DNA of 64,000 bases, from the NCBI RefSeq assembly GCF_026341515.1, contig NZ_JAPEOK010000001.1, positions 5,022,001 through 5,086,000 of the forward strand, given 5' to 3'. The stretch comes from Streptomyces sp. NBC_00878 (GTDB lineage Bacteria; Actinomycetota; Actinomycetes; Streptomycetales; Streptomycetaceae). The translations under genes and the position numbers were made by a program. This document shows, piece by piece, positions 34,068 through 42,722 of this stretch (position 1 is the stretch's first letter; each line of letters begins with the position of its first letter). The notes under the pieces were generated by a model, which searched no databases, had not been told where the DNA came from, and saw only the letters and a program-made list of their open reading frames with translations.

Positions 34068-34267
34068 GCGAGACCCGGCGCGTATGCCGTTACTGCGACG
34101 AGCCGGTCGCCGACCTGGACGGCGCCGTGTTCCTGTGGCACGAGCCCGGCCTGCTCGGCCCGGGCCGGGACATCTACACACACCGCGTGCACGCCGACAT
34201 CCTCGTATCGAGACTCCCGCCCGTCCTCGCACCCCAGGCTCAAGGGGGCGGGCGGGACCATCCCTGA
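34064..34267 (+). CDS. Small CxxC protein of the regulator cassette
   Basis: A 67-residue protein (MSETRRVCRYCDEPVADLDG, then LWHEPGLLGPGRDIYTHRVH). One CxxC and several His residues could bind a metal. It overlaps the DUF6415 stop, and hairpins follow. The function is unknown. Confidence 0.68.
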   Translation: MSETRRVCRYCDEPVADLDGAVFLWHEPGLLGPGRDIYTHRVHADILVSRLPPVLAPQAQGGGRDHP

Positions 34268-34304
34268 CGCCGCGGCGTACGCGTCTCCGCCGACCCGTCA
34301 GAGG

Positions 34305-34370
34305 GTGCCCGGCCTCGGCCCGGGCACGGCCGCCCTGCCCCTCCCCGGTACGAACAGGGGGCGGGGCGGC
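34305..34370 (+). terminator. Two adjacent hairpins
   Basis: GTGCCCGG-cctcg-GCCCGGGCAC type stem at 34305-34327, then CCGCCCTGCCCC against GGGGGCGGGGCGG to 34370. Confidence 0.6.
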
Positions 34371-34491
34371 CCCACGTTCGAGAGGTCGCACCGCACACAT
34401 CACCCCGCAGGGTCACAACACGGCCAACACGCCGCACAACGGTGCCCGTCCCACGATGATGCGACTCCACTGCACACGTCCTGGGGGGACC

Positions 34492-35055
34492 ATGCGTCGT
34501 ACCACTGTCCTGCTCGCAGCCTGCCTGCTCGCCACACTCACCGCTTGCGGAGGAAGCGACGACGACAAGCCCACCGTGTCGAAAGCCACCGACACTCCAT
34601 CGGCCACCACGAAGCCGACCCCGAGCCCGTCGCCAAGCAAGGAGGCTCTGCGCCTCGGGGACACCGCCAACGTCAACACGGGTGGCTTCAGCTTCTCCGC
34701 CGCCGCGCTCGCCTACAAGGACAAGGGCGTCAGCAGCCCGCCGGGCATGCTGCAAGACGGGATGAAGCTGGCCCTGGTCGAGGTGAAGGTGTGCAACAAG
34801 AACGACGAGCCGATTGAGGTGAGTCCGTTCGTGTGGTCCCTGGCCTACGAGGACGGGGTCCGGGTGGAGCCGTTCCACATGAGTGGGAGCGGGTTGCCGC
34901 AGCCGGTGTATCCGATGGACGCGAAGGTTCGTGGTGGGGATTGCGTGCGCGGCAATGTCTTCTTCGAGGTGCCGGAGGAGTCGGGCAGGGCGGAGCGGGT
35001 TCTGTACTCGCCGCAGGATTTGGATGAGCCGGTGGAGTGGCCGGTCGGCAAGTAG
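34492..35055 (+). CDS. Secreted lipoprotein, DUF4352-like
   Basis: A 187-residue lipoprotein. The signal peptide ends in the lipobox LTAC (Cys19). A Thr/Ser/Pro-rich linker (residues 25-50) leads to a beta-rich domain (ALVEVKVCNKNDEPIEVSPF, then GGDCVRGNVFFEVPEESGRA) resembling DUF4352/telokin-like extracellular domains. GGGGGGACC precedes the ATG, and a hairpin follows the stop. It is element-encoded cargo facing the cell surface; surface exclusion is possible but unproven. Confidence 0.83.
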   Translation: MRRTTVLLAACLLATLTACGGSDDDKPTVSKATDTPSATTKPTPSPSPSKEALRLGDTANVNTGGFSFSAAALAYKDKGVSSPPGMLQDGMKLALVEVKVCNKNDEPIEVSPFVWSLAYEDGVRVEPFHMSGSGLPQPVYPMDAKVRGGDCVRGNVFFEVPEESGRAERVLYSPQDLDEPVEWPVGK

Positions 35056-35070
35056 CCGAGCAACGACTGA

Positions 35071-35094
35071 GGGGTGGGCACTGGTGCCCACCCC
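35071..35094 (+). terminator. Perfect 11-bp hairpin
   Basis: GGGGTGGGCAC-TG-GTGCCCACCCC, 16 bases after the lipoprotein stop. Confidence 0.8.
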
Positions 35095-35135
35095 TTGCAG
35101 TGACCAGCGTCGTCCCGATGCCGCATCATCTGCCC

Positions 35136-35375
35136 ATGACACTCGCGCCGCAGCCGCTGGTACTCCGTGACCGCATCCGCCACGCCCTCGCCGACCAGCC
35201 CGGGCCCGTGACTGCCGCCCAACTCGCCGAGCAACTGCTCCCGCCCGATCTGGAGTCCGCCGCACAGCAGACGGCCCGAGCCCTGGGCCAGCTGGAGACC
35301 ACCGGCCTCGCCGTACGACAGCGCGGAGGCTGGCACGGGTACGGCCGAACCCCCGACCGGTGGACGTCACGGTGA
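35136..35375 (+). CDS. Small winged-helix DNA-binding protein
   Basis: A 79-residue protein (VLRDRIRHALADQPGPVTAA, then ARALGQLETTGLAVRQRGGW) with the helix-helix-wing order of MarR/GntR-type domains. An upstream in-frame ATG at 35118 is possible; I see no strong ribosome binding site for either. It converges with the next gene, overlapping by 9 bases. Confidence 0.62.
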   Translation: MTLAPQPLVLRDRIRHALADQPGPVTAAQLAEQLLPPDLESAAQQTARALGQLETTGLAVRQRGGWHGYGRTPDRWTSR

Positions 35376-35729
35376 CAGCCGCGCGCCCCCATCGGCCAAC
35401 ACGCCGGCCGCCCTCAGATGGTCCGTGATCTCGTGGGCAACCTGCGCCGGAATCACCTTCAACAGCGCACCCAAGGGACGTCGGTCGGTGGGCAGCATCC
35501 AGCGCCTGATCAGCACCATGGCTGCCGCGTAGTGCTGGGTCTGCTCCTCCATCGCGGCCAAGTCCCCGAGCGCGGCATCGAGCACTCCCGGGCGTCGTAC
35601 GAGAAGCCTCTCGCCGGTGTGCTGCTGCACCTCGCTGACGACGCTCTCCACCGCGACCTCGTGAGCGTGCTGCAACCGGGCGAGCGCCGCGTACCCGGCC
35701 TCCACCATTGCCTCGCGCTCGCCGGTCAC
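35367..35729 (-). CDS. Hypothetical helical AICE protein
   Basis: A 120-residue protein. I take the GTG at 35729 because it forms a GTGA overlap with the stop of the gene upstream. Sequence such as AGYAALARLQHAHEVAVESV and HEITDHLRAAGVLADGGARL is mostly helical. No family is recognised. Confidence 0.62.
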   Translation of the reverse strand: MTGEREAMVEAGYAALARLQHAHEVAVESVVSEVQQHTGERLLVRRPGVLDAALGDLAAMEEQTQHYAAAMVLIRRWMLPTDRRPLGALLKVIPAQVAHEITDHLRAAGVLADGGARLSP

Positions 35730-36574
35730 GACATGGCCCGCTTCGAAGCCCGTCGCGGGCACGCGCAGCCCGCCGCCAGAAGGTGACCGCAGCGCAGCGT
35801 CCCCGGCCGGGCAGACGCCGTCAGCCGCCCGTCGACGACAGCGGCATCCGCTTCCAGACCGCGCGCTATCTGCGTCAGCCGGATCGCGTACGCCTGGTCC
35901 CCGCGCCGCTTCGCATCCTTCAACCGGGCCCGGGTCTCACGGAGTCGAGACGCGACCAGCGCCTTCCCGTCGTCGTTCTGGACCGGCTGAGCGGGCTGAG
36001 GACGAGTAGCCGGAGCAGGGGGCCCCGCGGCCTCCGTACGGGCGCCAGACGGCCGCACGTCAGCCGGATGGACGCGCGCCCGCAGCCGCTCCATCTCCAC
36101 CCCGGTGAACCGCTTCATGTCCTTCGGGCACGGCTTGCCGAGCAGCGCAAGCATCGCCTCTCCGTACACCGGCGGCTCGGTCCCCAGCAGCTGCGCCGCG
36201 ATCTCCGACGCACACCAACAGCAGCCCTCCCGAACTCCGGCCGCGTGCAATGCCGCCGCGCCGAACGCCGCGACCACATCCGAGCCAACCGCCGACACCC
36301 TCCCGGTATTCGCACCGGGGTACGGCCGCATGAAGGCCCGCGTCGAGTGGGCGAGCCGGACCATGTCCGTCCCCTTCGCCGCGTACCGCTCCAACGCCGC
36401 CGTCTGCCTGGCCCTGCGGAACCGCTCAACGTCCGCCGGATCCAGCCGCGCCGGGCCACGCCCTGGAAGGCCCTTCAGATCGCCCCGCTCCAACGCCTTA
36501 TAGGCGCCCCATTTGCTGATCCCGAGCCGGGTCGCAGCCTGCTCGACGGACACCCCTTGCTGCTGCTTGCCCAC
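35726..36574 (-). CDS. HTH (excisionase-type) protein with Cys-rich C-terminus
   Basis: A 282-residue protein. The start is the GTG at 36574, with AGGAGGT 8 bases upstream. The N-terminus (GVSVEQAATRLGISKWGAYK) is a MerR/excisionase-like helix-turn-helix. Mid-protein GCCWCASEIAAQLLG and the terminal RCGHLLAAGCACP contribute Cys/His that could bind zinc. A Pro/Ala linker and a coiled coil (SRLRETRARLKDAKRRGDQA) lie between. Nested palindromes lie at its promoter. It may be an element regulator. Confidence 0.68.
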   Translation of the reverse strand: MGKQQQGVSVEQAATRLGISKWGAYKALERGDLKGLPGRGPARLDPADVERFRRARQTAALERYAAKGTDMVRLAHSTRAFMRPYPGANTGRVSAVGSDVVAAFGAAALHAAGVREGCCWCASEIAAQLLGTEPPVYGEAMLALLGKPCPKDMKRFTGVEMERLRARVHPADVRPSGARTEAAGPPAPATRPQPAQPVQNDDGKALVASRLRETRARLKDAKRRGDQAYAIRLTQIARGLEADAAVVDGRLTASARPGTLRCGHLLAAGCACPRRASKRAMS

Positions 36575-36590
36575 GCTTCCGACCTCCTGG

Positions 36591-36664
36591 TTGACCAACC
36601 GTGGAGGGAGCGTAAGAGCAGTACACACCTTGATCGTTCCGGCGCCGGAACGACAGTTGGTCAA
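36591..36664. promoter_or_regulatory. Nested palindromes upstream of the HTH gene
   Basis: The outer dyad is TTGACCAAC (36591-36599) with GTTGGTCAA (36656-36664). Inside it, 36635-36652 is a perfect 18-bp palindrome, CGTTCCGGCGCCGGAACG. Such nesting suggests an operator for the HTH protein. Confidence 0.6.
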
Positions 36665-36694
36665 CCACCGCTACCGTGGAACCGTGAAGAGGAA

Positions 36695-36746
36695 GTGCCG
36701 CCCCGGGGCCGGACCGCGAACCCGGCGCCCTTTACCGGGGCGGCAC
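36695..36746 (-). terminator. Hairpin after the gene at 36803
   Basis: GTGCCGCCCCGG (36695-36706) pairs with CCGGGGCGGCAC (36735-36746). Confidence 0.6.
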
Positions 36747-36802
36747 CACAACGGCCCGCCCCCGGTGTACGACGGGAGCGGGCCGCTGTGCGTCACACAG
36801 AC

Positions 36803-37279
36803 TCAGACGACCCCGTCCTGCCCCTCTCGGAACAGCAACTCCTGAGCCTTCGACAGCGCCGCAATCCTCTGCTCCTGCGACAACCCCGGCAACGCATCCA
36901 TCGCCGCCGCTAGCGCATCCGCAACCAACTGCCCAACCACGTCCATCCGCGCGTCCAACACCAGCTCAAGAGGCTCACTCGGATCGGTGCCCAGGGCCTT
37001 CGCCCGCCGCTCCAAAATCCTCAGCACCGCCGCCGTCGCCTTCGCATCCCCCGCCAGCGCCGGCGGCATCATCCCCGTCATCAACAGGTCCAACCGCTCA
37101 AGATCCAACAGGGCAGCGGCCACACGGGCAACCTCCGGAATCGACTCGCGCACCTCGTCGATGATCTGGCTCACACGCTGCTGCGAGATACCGAACCTCT
37201 CTGCGATGGCCTCTTGGGTGTGCCCCTCCAGGAACAACCGCCAGACCTGCCCGTTCCTGCCTTCCAGTCGCTCTCCCAC
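36803..37279 (-). CDS. HTH protein, terminase-small-subunit or sigma-like
   Basis: A 158-residue protein. The start is the GTG at 37279 after AGGGAGGCCACC. EGHTQEAIAERFGISQQRVS is a clear helix-turn-helix. The rest is helical and acidic, with LRILERRAKALGTDPSEPLE in the middle. Similar proteins occur in phages and actinomycete elements as small DNA-binding proteins. The role here is unknown. Confidence 0.65.
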   Translation of the reverse strand: MGERLEGRNGQVWRLFLEGHTQEAIAERFGISQQRVSQIIDEVRESIPEVARVAAALLDLERLDLLMTGMMPPALAGDAKATAAVLRILERRAKALGTDPSEPLELVLDARMDVVGQLVADALAAAMDALPGLSQEQRIAALSKAQELLFREGQDGVV

Positions 37280-37595
37280 GGTGGCCTCCCTTCTAGTAAA
37301 AACTTGTGAACCAGAGCGCTCACGACAGTGTCGGGCAGCGAAAGGGGCCGGCCTTCCGGAGAGGGAAGACAGGGCCAGGACGGGTCCAAGACGACGTCTC
37401 GTCACCCATCACAACCACCCCTTTCCGCCGCACCTCACCACCCCCACACCCCCACCAACACCCCACCGCTACTGAACATCCATTCAGTAGACCGACCCGA
37501 GACCATGGAGGTCAGGACCAACCCGCCCCCACACCAACCCGCAACATCAACGCAAAACGGGTCCGGCCGCCGCGGGGACGACCGGACCCAGATAG

Positions 37596-38012
37596 TCAGG
37601 CGAGCCGCTCGAACAGTGCCGCCTCGCCTCGACTGGCCGCCGCCTCCAGATCAGCCGCACGCTCGGCAAGCCGGCCGGAGTCGAGGCTGTCGGCGTACCA
37701 GGCGATGGCGTGCGCGTGGCAGAGCTGCGGGGCGCACCAACAGGCGAGGGTGCGGTCACGGAGTTGGGCCGCGGCGGCGAGGAGGGCGGGGCGGTCGAGG
37801 AGGTGGCGGATGTACGCGGCGACCGCGGCCTCGGGGGTGCCGGTCTGGCGCAGCGTGAACGGGTTGGCTAGCGGGTGCTTGTGCAGCTGCCAGCCTCCGG
37901 CCCGTACGCCGGTCATCGTGCGGCCGACGTAGACGAGGGCGTCGGTGACGCGTTCGAGGCAGGGGCCGTACTCGTGGATGCGGCCTTTGAGGCTGATCAC
38001 GGTGGTGGTCAT
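37596..38012 (-). CDS. DUF4326-family protein
   Basis: A 138-residue protein. The start is the ATG at 38012 after AGAGGACACCGAC. VYVGRTMTGVRAGGWQLHKH and LANPFTLRQTG, followed by LACWCAPQLCHAHAIAWYAD, match DUF4326, common in phages and mobile elements. The C-W-C and CHAH cluster may bind metal. The function of the family is not known. Confidence 0.78.
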   Translation of the reverse strand: MTTTVISLKGRIHEYGPCLERVTDALVYVGRTMTGVRAGGWQLHKHPLANPFTLRQTGTPEAAVAAYIRHLLDRPALLAAAAQLRDRTLACWCAPQLCHAHAIAWYADSLDSGRLAERAADLEAAASRGEAALFERLA

Positions 38013-38085
38013 GTCGGTGTCCTCTGCGATCCTGTCGGGGTGGCCGGCCCCGATACCCGCGGGGCCGGCCGACTGCGTGTGCGGG

Positions 38086-38484
38086 TCAGGCAGAAGTGCT
38101 GCTCTGCCACGGGTCGGTGTTGACGAGCCGCTCCCGCTGGAACGCCTGGGCGAGGTCATCCAGTTCAGCGGCGAGCCGGTAGACCGGGCCGAGGGGCATG
38201 CCGACGGGGGTCTCTGCGCTGCGGAAGAAGTAGGCGAGCCAGCCTTGGACCGCGTCGCGGAACACGACAGGGTTGGCGTGCAGTTCGCCGCTGTCGAGGC
38301 GGCGCAGGAGGGACTCCAGGCTGGTGAGGGCCGTCCGTTCCCCGGCGTTGAAGGTGGCTTCCTCGGGGGCGTAGTGGAGGTCTTCGGCGAGGCCTTCGAT
38401 CATGCTGGGGGCTACGGCGTTCCATAGGTCGGCGAGGCGGGCTGCGGTGAAGTCGTCGACGTCGGTGAAGGTGGTGCGGTGCAT
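38086..38484 (-). CDS. Hypothetical AICE protein
   Basis: A 132-residue acidic helical protein (FTDVDDFTAARLADLWNAVA, then QGWLAYFFRSAETPVGMPLG) preceded by AAGGGAGACCACC. It lies in the leftward run of small genes between the iteron array and DUF4326. No family is recognised. Confidence 0.62.
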   Translation of the reverse strand: MHRTTFTDVDDFTAARLADLWNAVAPSMIEGLAEDLHYAPEEATFNAGERTALTSLESLLRRLDSGELHANPVVFRDAVQGWLAYFFRSAETPVGMPLGPVYRLAAELDDLAQAFQRERLVNTDPWQSSTSA

Positions 38485-38571
38485 GGTGGTCTCCCTTGTC
38501 GGGGTTGGCCGGCCGCCGAGTGACGGCCGGAAGTTCGTACGCCTGAGGAGGGTGGTATCCGGATACGCGGC

Positions 38572-38817
38572 TCAGGCCCGGAAGGTCTCGGGCACGTGCC
38601 CGACGACGGCGCGCACCGTGTCCGGCATCGCCGACAGGACCCCGTTCGCGACCGGGCATCCCGAGTCGTGGGCGACCTGGACGTGAGGGAGACCGGTCTC
38701 GGAGTTGATGCTCAGGGTGGCGGGATCGCTGTTGCAGTGGCTGCACCGGTAGTGCTCGGTGAGTGCCAGGCAATCGACGTCGCCGAACAGGTAGTCGGTG
38801 CGGAGTGGGTCGCTCAT
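38572..38817 (-). CDS. Small hypothetical protein with CxxC
   Basis: An 81-residue protein (LALTEHYRCSHCNSDPATLS, then VQVAHDSGCPVANGVLSAMP) preceded by AGGAGACCCGTC. CSHC plus a third Cys suggest metal binding. It begins directly beside the iteron array. Confidence 0.65.
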   Translation of the reverse strand: MSDPLRTDYLFGDVDCLALTEHYRCSHCNSDPATLSINSETGLPHVQVAHDSGCPVANGVLSAMPDTVRAVVGHVPETFRA

Positions 38818-38872
38818 GACGGGTCTCCTGTGTGTCGTATTCGCCTATGGGTCTGGGTGCCGCGCGGGAAAG

Positions 38873-39125
38873 CGGTAGCACCGGTAGCGACGGTGGGCAT
38901 TCGCAGGTCAAGGGGCGGTTCTGCTGCTACCGGTTTGGGTCTCGAACCGGTAGCTGACCGGTAGCGGGCACCGGTAGCAGCGGCGGTAACCGGTAGCGCG
39001 CTACCGCTCTCACACCCCGCTGCTACCGGTCTGCTACCGCTGTCGGCGCCATACTGGTAGCACGGCGGTAGCTGGTTGAGCTGGGGCGATGCACCCCGGG
39101 GGGCGCGCTGCTACCGGTGCTACCG
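38873..39125. other. Iteron array, candidate replication origin of the AICE
   Basis: Thirteen exact copies of CGGTAGC occur in both orientations: forward at 38873, 38882, 38948, 38959, 38972, 38991 and 39066; reverse at 38926, 39000, 39022, 39033, 39110 and 39119. One-mismatch copies are at 38983 and 39055. Many extend to ACCGGTAGC. The array fills the noncoding gap just after the helicase gene. Two further copies lie inside that gene at 40343 and 40352. Confidence 0.7.
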
Positions 39126-39163
39126 CTTTTCTCATAGGTAGGGCGCGCCTAGAACGGAAAGCA

Positions 39164-41257
39164 CTACGCGCTCTCTCCTGTGATCCGGTCGACTCGGACA
39201 TGGAGCACCCGCCGGCTTCTGCCCGCAATCCTCCGCACGACGGACGGCCTACCGTCTTCGCTGTAGGAAGCAAGGTGATCGCCTTCCTTGAGCCGCTTGT
39301 GGATCGTGACCTTCGTCGTTGCCAGCGGCTCGGCCGCACGTCCGGCGTGGTCGCGCGCCACCTCGTACGCCACGTCCGGGTGCAGGTAGATGTCTCCGGA
39401 CTTCGAGAGCCACCCGATGCACTTGCCTTTCGCGTGGTACGCAGTCGCGTAGGCCGTCGGCCGCGACTCCCACCCCCACTTCTCCGGCTCGGCAGGCTCG
39501 CATCCGGTCTCCTGGTCGCCCAGGTGCGCGCCGCCGCCGACGAGGGCCGCAGCCAATGCCCGGAGATAGATCTCCGCGACGCTCATGTTCTTGGAGTAGG
39601 CTGCCTGGTCGGCAGCGACCTGGAGGAGTGCCGCCTTCACCTTGTCCATCTGCGCCTTCGCCTCGTCGCCCGTGAAGGCGCCGACGGTGACCGCATAGGT
39701 GAGGAACTCGCAGTACCCCGTCAGCAGGCCGGCTGTTGCCTCGGGGACGCGGGCATGCCCCACGGTTCCCCCGGCCAACTCGGCTCGGCGCTCGGCGATC
39801 TGCCCTCGCAGCCGGTCGGCGTACCCGGCGTCTCCGTCGAGGAGCCCCGCGAGGTGTCGTACGTACCCGGCCATCGCGAGTTCGTACACGCCGTTCGCCG
39901 CTCGCCGCTGGGCCTCAGTCAGCTTGGTGACGTCGATGGCTCCGGCGTCGACCGTGGTGACCGTCAGCCGGGCGCGCAGGGATTCGCCTGGCGGCACGTC
40001 CTCTCCGGTCGCAGCGATCTGCGCCCTGGGAGGACGCTCAGGGCGCCGGGTTCCGTCTGGGCGTAGCCGTCCGCGTCCAGCACTGTTCGCCGCCCCACGG
40101 AAGATCCGATCCGCTGCGGTGGCCAGACGGCGGGGGTCGTCCGCGGACTGTGGCGCGTAGTCGTCGATGACCAGCAGGACATTCGCAAGCTGGTTGGCGA
40201 TGGATTCCAGAGCGTTGCCCGTGAAGTTCCAGTTCGCCGGAAAGTGCCGTGCATCGAGGAGCCGTCCGAAGTGCTGAAGCACCGTGGCGGACGCCGCGCT
40301 TTTAAGTGATCCGCTGGGCCCTACTACGTACGCGGACGTTTCCGGTAGCAGCGGTAGCGGCGCGCGGTAGGCGGCACCGAGCAACGGCGCGGTGATGGTC
40401 AGCGGCGCCACGTCCAGCAGTGCCATGGACGCGCGCACGGCCACGGCCAGTGACTCGGCGCCCACCTCGGACGGGTCGCGCAAGGCGTACATGTTCAGCG
40501 CCTCGGTGCCCAGGTCGACGGTGACGGACGTGTCCAGGCCGGCCGCGCCCAGGGCGCCGGAAGCAGTGAGGAACCTCCACGTTCCGTCGATGTCCGCCCG
40601 CCATCCGGTGTGGGCATAGGTGGTCTGGCTGTCCCACTGGTCGTTGCCGAAGTACTGCGCGGCCGTGGCGACGTGGGCCTCGTCGCGAGACATCGGGGTG
40701 ATGACCGCTGAGGCGCCGATCGCCTGCGCTGCCCAGCGGCGGGCCATGGGGAGCCGATCGGCGGGAACCTCCACCTCGACCGAGTAGCCACCAGGCCGCG
40801 TGACCCGGATCTTGATGAGCGTGGTGACCTCGGCGCCGTCGTCCCGGATCACCTGCGCCACGACCTCGGGCACGAAACGGGCGAGGAGCATCTGACCGCC
40901 GTCCGGGGTGGCCAGGTACAGCAGACCGTTCTCGGAGGTGTACGGGCAATCCGAGCGGACGGCCGTCCTGATGGCGGTGACGTGCCGCTTCTTCGCCTCC
41001 GAGGCAAGGGAACGCCAGTCTCCGGCACCGATCAGCTCCGCCTCGACGACCGCTTTCTTGTACCGCTGGAGTTCGAGTTGGCTATGACCAGCTGCCCATG
41101 CCACAAGCTCACCGATGCGGTCGAGCCGCTTGTCATCCTCCAGCCCGGCAAGCTCGTTGACGGCTTCCTCGGGTGTGCCGAAAGGGCACTGTTCGACCTC
41201 GTCAGCGTCGATGCCGTTGGCCTGGAGGAGTTCGCGGGCCCTGTCGTCGTTGCTCAT
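39164..41257 (-). CDS. AICE replication helicase-like P-loop ATPase (DUF927-like)
   Basis: A 697-residue protein. The N-terminal 230 residues precede a primase-linked domain, then a P-loop ATPase with Walker A VVGPSGSLKSA and Walker B VLLVIDDYAP. EDVPPGESLRARLTVTTVDA lies in the usual arginine-finger region. The C-terminal 100 residues may be a winged-helix DNA-binding part. It overlaps the Prim-Pol gene by 4 bases, so primase-polymerase and helicase are made together. The iteron array lies just beyond its 3' end. Confidence 0.83.
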   Translation of the reverse strand: MSNDDRARELLQANGIDADEVEQCPFGTPEEAVNELAGLEDDKRLDRIGELVAWAAGHSQLELQRYKKAVVEAELIGAGDWRSLASEAKKRHVTAIRTAVRSDCPYTSENGLLYLATPDGGQMLLARFVPEVVAQVIRDDGAEVTTLIKIRVTRPGGYSVEVEVPADRLPMARRWAAQAIGASAVITPMSRDEAHVATAAQYFGNDQWDSQTTYAHTGWRADIDGTWRFLTASGALGAAGLDTSVTVDLGTEALNMYALRDPSEVGAESLAVAVRASMALLDVAPLTITAPLLGAAYRAPLPLLPETSAYVVGPSGSLKSAASATVLQHFGRLLDARHFPANWNFTGNALESIANQLANVLLVIDDYAPQSADDPRRLATAADRIFRGAANSAGRGRLRPDGTRRPERPPRAQIAATGEDVPPGESLRARLTVTTVDAGAIDVTKLTEAQRRAANGVYELAMAGYVRHLAGLLDGDAGYADRLRGQIAERRAELAGGTVGHARVPEATAGLLTGYCEFLTYAVTVGAFTGDEAKAQMDKVKAALLQVAADQAAYSKNMSVAEIYLRALAAALVGGGAHLGDQETGCEPAEPEKWGWESRPTAYATAYHAKGKCIGWLSKSGDIYLHPDVAYEVARDHAGRAAEPLATTKVTIHKRLKEGDHLASYSEDGRPSVVRRIAGRSRRVLHVRVDRITGESA

Positions 41258-42135
41258 GCGCTGTTCCTCACAGGTGCGTTGCGGGCACTGCTCACGGTGC
41301 GTTCAGCAGCACGTTCGGGGTGCCCGAGAGAGACGGCGGCATCGACCAGGGCGCGGCTGATGGAGTCGGCATCGACGCCGGTCTCGTACGCCCGGCAGGC
41401 CGACCAGTACAAGCGGGTGTTCAACTGCCCCTCAGGCGCCTCCAGCACGAACTTGACTAGGCCGACCAGGGCCGCGCCCCGGCGAGGGCCAGGCAGCAGC
41501 ACCGGGCGCGGCCGAGACGGAGGGGGAGGCAGCATCAAGGCGAGCAGTCCGTCCGGAAGTTCAGCGGCCGGCCGCCGCTCGACGAACCGGTAGATGCCTT
41601 TCGGGGTCCAGGAGCCGGGGCCGACGAGGTATCCGCCGTATCCGCGGACGTCGATGCCCGGACCGAGCTTGCCCGCGCTGTTTCGTACGGGAGCGCCGGC
41701 CGGACCGGTGAACCAGCGGTGTTCGCCGCCGGACGGGGTGGCGATGACAGCCGTCTCGGGCACGGTGAATCGGTGCTGCTCGGCAAGGGCAGCGAGGGAG
41801 GCCACGCCGTCGACACCGTTCTTCCGGTCGAGGTCGACGCCGAGGAGCGGCTCGTTACCGTGACCGCAGGCGATCCCATAACCGGCGGCGTACGGAGCCG
41901 CGTCGAACAGTTCGTCGAGCCGCGTCGCGTCGGTCGTCGCGTCGTGCACGCCGTGCCCGATTCGCCCGCAGGTTCCGCGGCAGGACGGTGTGCCGGGCGA
42001 GTCGTCGCGGTGTGGTGAGCGGATCGCGGGCAGCTTGGACCGGCCGATCGGGAAGACGTGCATCCCGCGCTGCGCCGCCTGGTGTGCGGACTCGTACGCA
42101 CGGAGCCAAGCAGCGCGGGTGTACTGCGTGCTCAT
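41254..42135 (-). CDS. Prim-Pol family primase-polymerase (RepPP-type)
   Basis: A 293-residue protein. The start is the ATG at 42135 (MSTQYTRAAWLRAYESAHQA). Prim-Pol motifs are visible: LLGVDLDRKNG with the catalytic Asp pair, SGGEHRWF with the His, and GPGIDVRGYGGYLVGPGS. The enzyme makes primers and copies DNA in archaeal-type and mobile-element replication. It is coupled by 4-base overlaps to a small gene upstream and the helicase downstream. This places the element in the Prim-Pol class of AICEs, as opposed to the RepSA rolling-circle class. Confidence 0.9.
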   Translation of the reverse strand: MSTQYTRAAWLRAYESAHQAAQRGMHVFPIGRSKLPAIRSPHRDDSPGTPSCRGTCGRIGHGVHDATTDATRLDELFDAAPYAAGYGIACGHGNEPLLGVDLDRKNGVDGVASLAALAEQHRFTVPETAVIATPSGGEHRWFTGPAGAPVRNSAGKLGPGIDVRGYGGYLVGPGSWTPKGIYRFVERRPAAELPDGLLALMLPPPPSRPRPVLLPGPRRGAALVGLVKFVLEAPEGQLNTRLYWSACRAYETGVDADSISRALVDAAVSLGHPERAAERTVSSARNAPVRNSA

Positions 42136-42374
42136 GCGCCCCTCCCCCGACGTACTCGTCTGGGCTGGAGGTTGTAGCGAGCGCCACACGGGCCGGTGAC
42201 CTTGCCGAGGTGAATGTGTCGGTGCCAGCCCTCGCACTTCGGACAGCGGCCGGTGAACTCGACTCGGCCACGGGTGGCGATGGCGATGGGTCGTACGACC
42301 GGCAGATGGCTATCGACCGCGCCCGAATCGACCGGGAAGAGCGCCGCCTGATCGGCGGTCGTACGGCTCTTCAC
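42132..42374 (-). CDS. Small zinc-finger-like protein
   Basis: An 80-residue protein starting at a GTG. RVEFTGRCPKCEGWHRHIHL and VTGPCGARYNL give CxxC...H...C, a zinc-ribbon pattern. It overlaps both neighbours by 4 bases, so it is part of the replication operon. Confidence 0.7.
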   Translation of the reverse strand: MKSRTTADQAALFPVDSGAVDSHLPVVRPIAIATRGRVEFTGRCPKCEGWHRHIHLGKVTGPCGARYNLQPRRVRRGRGA

Positions 42375-42562
42375 GCGGACCCCACGGTGAGCTGGACCTC
42401 GCGGAGTTCGGCGCGCGTCTCGGTACGAGACGGACCGGCCAGGGCGCGCAGCTGCGCGGCGGACTTACAGGCACCGATCCGCATCCGCGCACTACGCGGG
42501 CGGCCCCTGCGGCGCCGCTTGCCTCGTTCCTTGGGCGGCGGCTGATGTGCCATGCTTGCCAT
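42371..42562 (-). CDS. Small basic protein of the replication operon
   Basis: A 63-residue Arg-rich protein (MASMAHQPPPKERGKRRRRG, then RIGACKSAAQLRALAGPSRT). A second in-frame ATG gives 60 residues. The GTGA overlap downstream supports it. It is likely nucleic-acid-binding by charge only. Confidence 0.58.
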   Translation of the reverse strand: MASMAHQPPPKERGKRRRRGRPRSARMRIGACKSAAQLRALAGPSRTETRAELREVQLTVGSA

Positions 42563-42722
42563 TGGTGATGGATCCACTTCTGTGAAGCGATGCCCTGGGT
42601 GCTGTGGTAGGCGGCCTGGGGCATCGCTGTTGGGGTCTGTTGCTTGGCGCCCCTCGCCGCTGGTGCTGAAGACACCGGCGCCGGGGGGCTGTCTCGTGGG
42701 GGGGGACAGCGCGGGCGCGCTG

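Larger units (their letters stand above)
31840..34210. repeat. Segmental duplication, copy 2 (intact)
   Basis: It is colinear with 20058-22170. All five genes are open here, and this copy lies inside the AICE. Confidence 0.85.
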
